14,704 nt of DNA from JACPLA01 sp035291905. GTDB taxonomy: Bacteria > Bacteroidota > Ignavibacteria > UBA10030. Position 1 is the stretch's first letter. Each line of letters begins with the position of its first letter. Both the position numbers and the translations under genes were made by a program. Below, piece by piece: positions 13,547-14,704 of this stretch. The stretch covers positions 1-14,704 of the forward strand of contig DATDRF010000234.1 of assembly GCA_035291905.1 (NCBI GenBank), in the 5' to 3' direction. The notes beneath the pieces are model-generated. The model saw only the letters and a program-made list of their open reading frames with translations. It did no database searches and was not told the origin of the DNA.

Positions 13547-13954
13547 ATGGAGAACCTCTGGCTGATGAAGACGGAGCCTGAAACATACTCGTTTGACGAT
13601 CTCGTCCGTGAAGGCAGGACTGTTTGGGACGGCGTCAGCAATCCGCTGGCTCTTAAGCATATCCGATCGATGCAGAAAGGGGATCGCGTTCTGATTTATC
13701 ACACGGGATCGGAAAAAGCCATTGTCGGGATAGCTGAAGTTGTCGGCAATCCCGGCCAACCCGCGGGGAAAAATGAAACGAAGCTGACGGTTGTCGAGAT
13801 CAAGGCCGCTGCAAGACTCAAGTCTCCGGTGACCCTGCAGGCGATAAAAGCAAACAAGGTGTTTTCAGCATTCGAGCTTGTCCGGTTGCCGCGGTTATCA
13901 GTCATGCCGGTTTCTCGCCCGCTGTGGGACAAGATCGTGAAGATGGGGGCATAA
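13547..13954 (+). CDS. EVE domain-containing protein (ThyN1-type)
   Basis: A 135-residue protein that is nearly a single EVE domain, a PUA-like fold that in characterised members binds modified bases in nucleic acid. The N-terminal WLMKTEPETYSFDDL (5-19) and VWDGVSNPLALKHIRSMQKGD (26-46) are typical, as are VLIYHTG and IVGIAEVVG. The cellular ligand for bacterial members of this type is not well established. The ATG at 13547 was chosen because family members begin just before W-LMK-EP; AGGAAAGG at 13531-13538 is its ribosome site. The gene lies 26 bases after pabBC and two bases before the methyltransferase start, so the three may form an operon. The short distance to the methyltransferase does not by itself show a shared function. 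Confidence 0.9.
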   Translation: MENLWLMKTEPETYSFDDLVREGRTVWDGVSNPLALKHIRSMQKGDRVLIYHTGSEKAIVGIAEVVGNPGQPAGKNETKLTVVEIKAAARLKSPVTLQAIKANKVFSAFELVRLPRLSVMPVSRPLWDKIVKMGA

Positions 13955-13956
13955 CC

Positions 13957-14700
13957 GTGAGCTTAACTTTCTACAACGGCTTCAAGGAATTGCTGCCGTC
14001 ATCCCTCCGCAGACTCCTGAGTTTTCTGAACCAGAATCTGTTTGCCAGGAGTACCCTGCGCCGCAAATACGGCAGCTGGTTTGAGATCGATTGGAGAAAG
14101 AAGTTCCGGACAATAAGCGATGGAGATTGGAAGCGTGCCTACGACGAGGCATGGAAGCATCGCTGGAATGATTGCGTGGAAGAGACCGATGCCGGTCTGT
14201 TCATGAACGCTCTTGGAACTCCCGGGAGCGTTGTCGATATCGGCTGCGGTCAGGGATCCCTTGCTATGCGATTCGCACGAGATGGGTTCCTTGTCACGGG
14301 CGTCGACGTCAGCTCCGAGGCCCTTCGACTTGCCCGGGCCAACGCCGCCAAATATGAGGTGAAGGTAGATTGGATCGAGGGCTTTGCAGAGCACCTTCCG
14401 TTCCCCGACAAATCATTCGACTATCTCACATGCGCTCACACGATTGAGCATGTAAGGGATCTTGACGCCGTTGCTCGTGAATTCAAACGCATAACCCGAA
14501 AGAAGATCGTCATTCTTACGCCAAAACAGGAATTCAAGATGTACATGGATAATTACCACACGCAGTTTTTCGACACGGAAGAGAAGCTCGTGAACGCGTT
14601 CGGGTTGAAGCGATATGAATGCCGCGAAATCGACTGCGGCAGCCACACAAGCGAATTCCGCGGGAAGGCATGGTTCTACACGGCGCACGTCGACGCGTAA
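13957..14700 (+). CDS. Class I SAM-dependent methyltransferase
   Basis: A 247-residue methyltransferase of the UbiE/Methyltransf_11-like type. The SAM-binding motif I is VVDIGCGQGSLAMRFA (92-107), followed by the acidic end of strand 2 (VTGVDVS, 113-119), then FPDKSFDYLTCAHTIEH (149-165) and KKIVILTP (182-189). The extra N-terminal ~70 residues are rich in aromatic and basic residues. Proteins of this build usually methylate small molecules, lipids or sugars; the substrate is unknown. The GTG at 13957 was chosen because it follows the EVE stop codon by two bases and has GGGGG upstream at 13944-13948. A GTG at 13924 would overlap the EVE gene and add 11 residues. The stop codon lies four bases before the window ends. 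Confidence 0.87.
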   Translation: MSLTFYNGFKELLPSSLRRLLSFLNQNLFARSTLRRKYGSWFEIDWRKKFRTISDGDWKRAYDEAWKHRWNDCVEETDAGLFMNALGTPGSVVDIGCGQGSLAMRFARDGFLVTGVDVSSEALRLARANAAKYEVKVDWIEGFAEHLPFPDKSFDYLTCAHTIEHVRDLDAVAREFKRITRKKIVILTPKQEFKMYMDNYHTQFFDTEEKLVNAFGLKRYECREIDCGSHTSEFRGKAWFYTAHVDA

Positions 14701-14704
14701 CAAG

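Noticed and set aside
13547..14700. EVE protein plus methyltransferase as a DNA-modification defence pair
   Set aside because: The methyltransferase has UbiE-like motifs typical of small-molecule substrates and lacks DNA methyltransferase motifs such as DPPY or the PCQ type. No nuclease is nearby.

Overview
The window holds thirteen protein genes, all on the + strand and closely packed. The first is cut by the left edge. No rRNA, tRNA or CRISPR array was seen. The gene set suggests a Gram-negative bacterium of the Fibrobacterota-Chlorobiota-Bacteroidota group, perhaps an Ignavibacteria- or Chlorobi-like lineage. The clues are a TonB-dependent receptor with an N-terminal carboxypeptidase-regulatory-like domain, an exported S9 peptidase, a stand-alone four-helix-bundle (23S rRNA intervening-sequence-type) gene, a short PspC protein and a fused pabB-pabC. 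Ribosome binding sites are mixed: some genes have a clear AGGAG-type site, others none. The lineage is an inference; no marker gene settles it.

Positions 1-8287 have a peptide-use theme. They carry the C-terminal part of a PepD-type Xaa-His dipeptidase, an MFS transporter whose signature motifs resemble animal MFSD1 (a lysosomal dipeptide transporter), an M29-like metallo-aminopeptidase, a TonB-dependent outer-membrane receptor and an exported S9 (dipeptidyl-peptidase/acylaminoacyl-peptidase-like) protease. A plausible reading is outer-membrane uptake, periplasmic cleavage, inner-membrane dipeptide transport and cytoplasmic hydrolysis. This joint role is inferred from gene families and order only.

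A compact 443-bp element sits between the transporter and the aminopeptidase. It is a four-helix-bundle gene flanked by inverted arms, each made of five degenerate 7-bp units (consensus AAGTNCG). It begins one base after the transporter stop codon and ends four bases before the aminopeptidase start. A second 7-bp array with a different unit (CTGANNG, six copies) lies alone in the leader of the S9 peptidase gene. These heptad structures are the most unusual non-coding features here.

Positions 8288-14704 hold housekeeping and envelope genes: arfB (ribosome rescue) behind two hairpins, an exported DUF4097-like beta-helix protein closed by a strong terminator, a PspC-domain membrane protein coupled to a family 2 glycosyltransferase, an exported glutathione peroxidase closed by a second terminator, a pabB-pabC fusion for 4-aminobenzoate synthesis, an EVE-domain protein, and a SAM-dependent methyltransferase that ends just before the window does. 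No gene-free stretch exceeds 300 bases.
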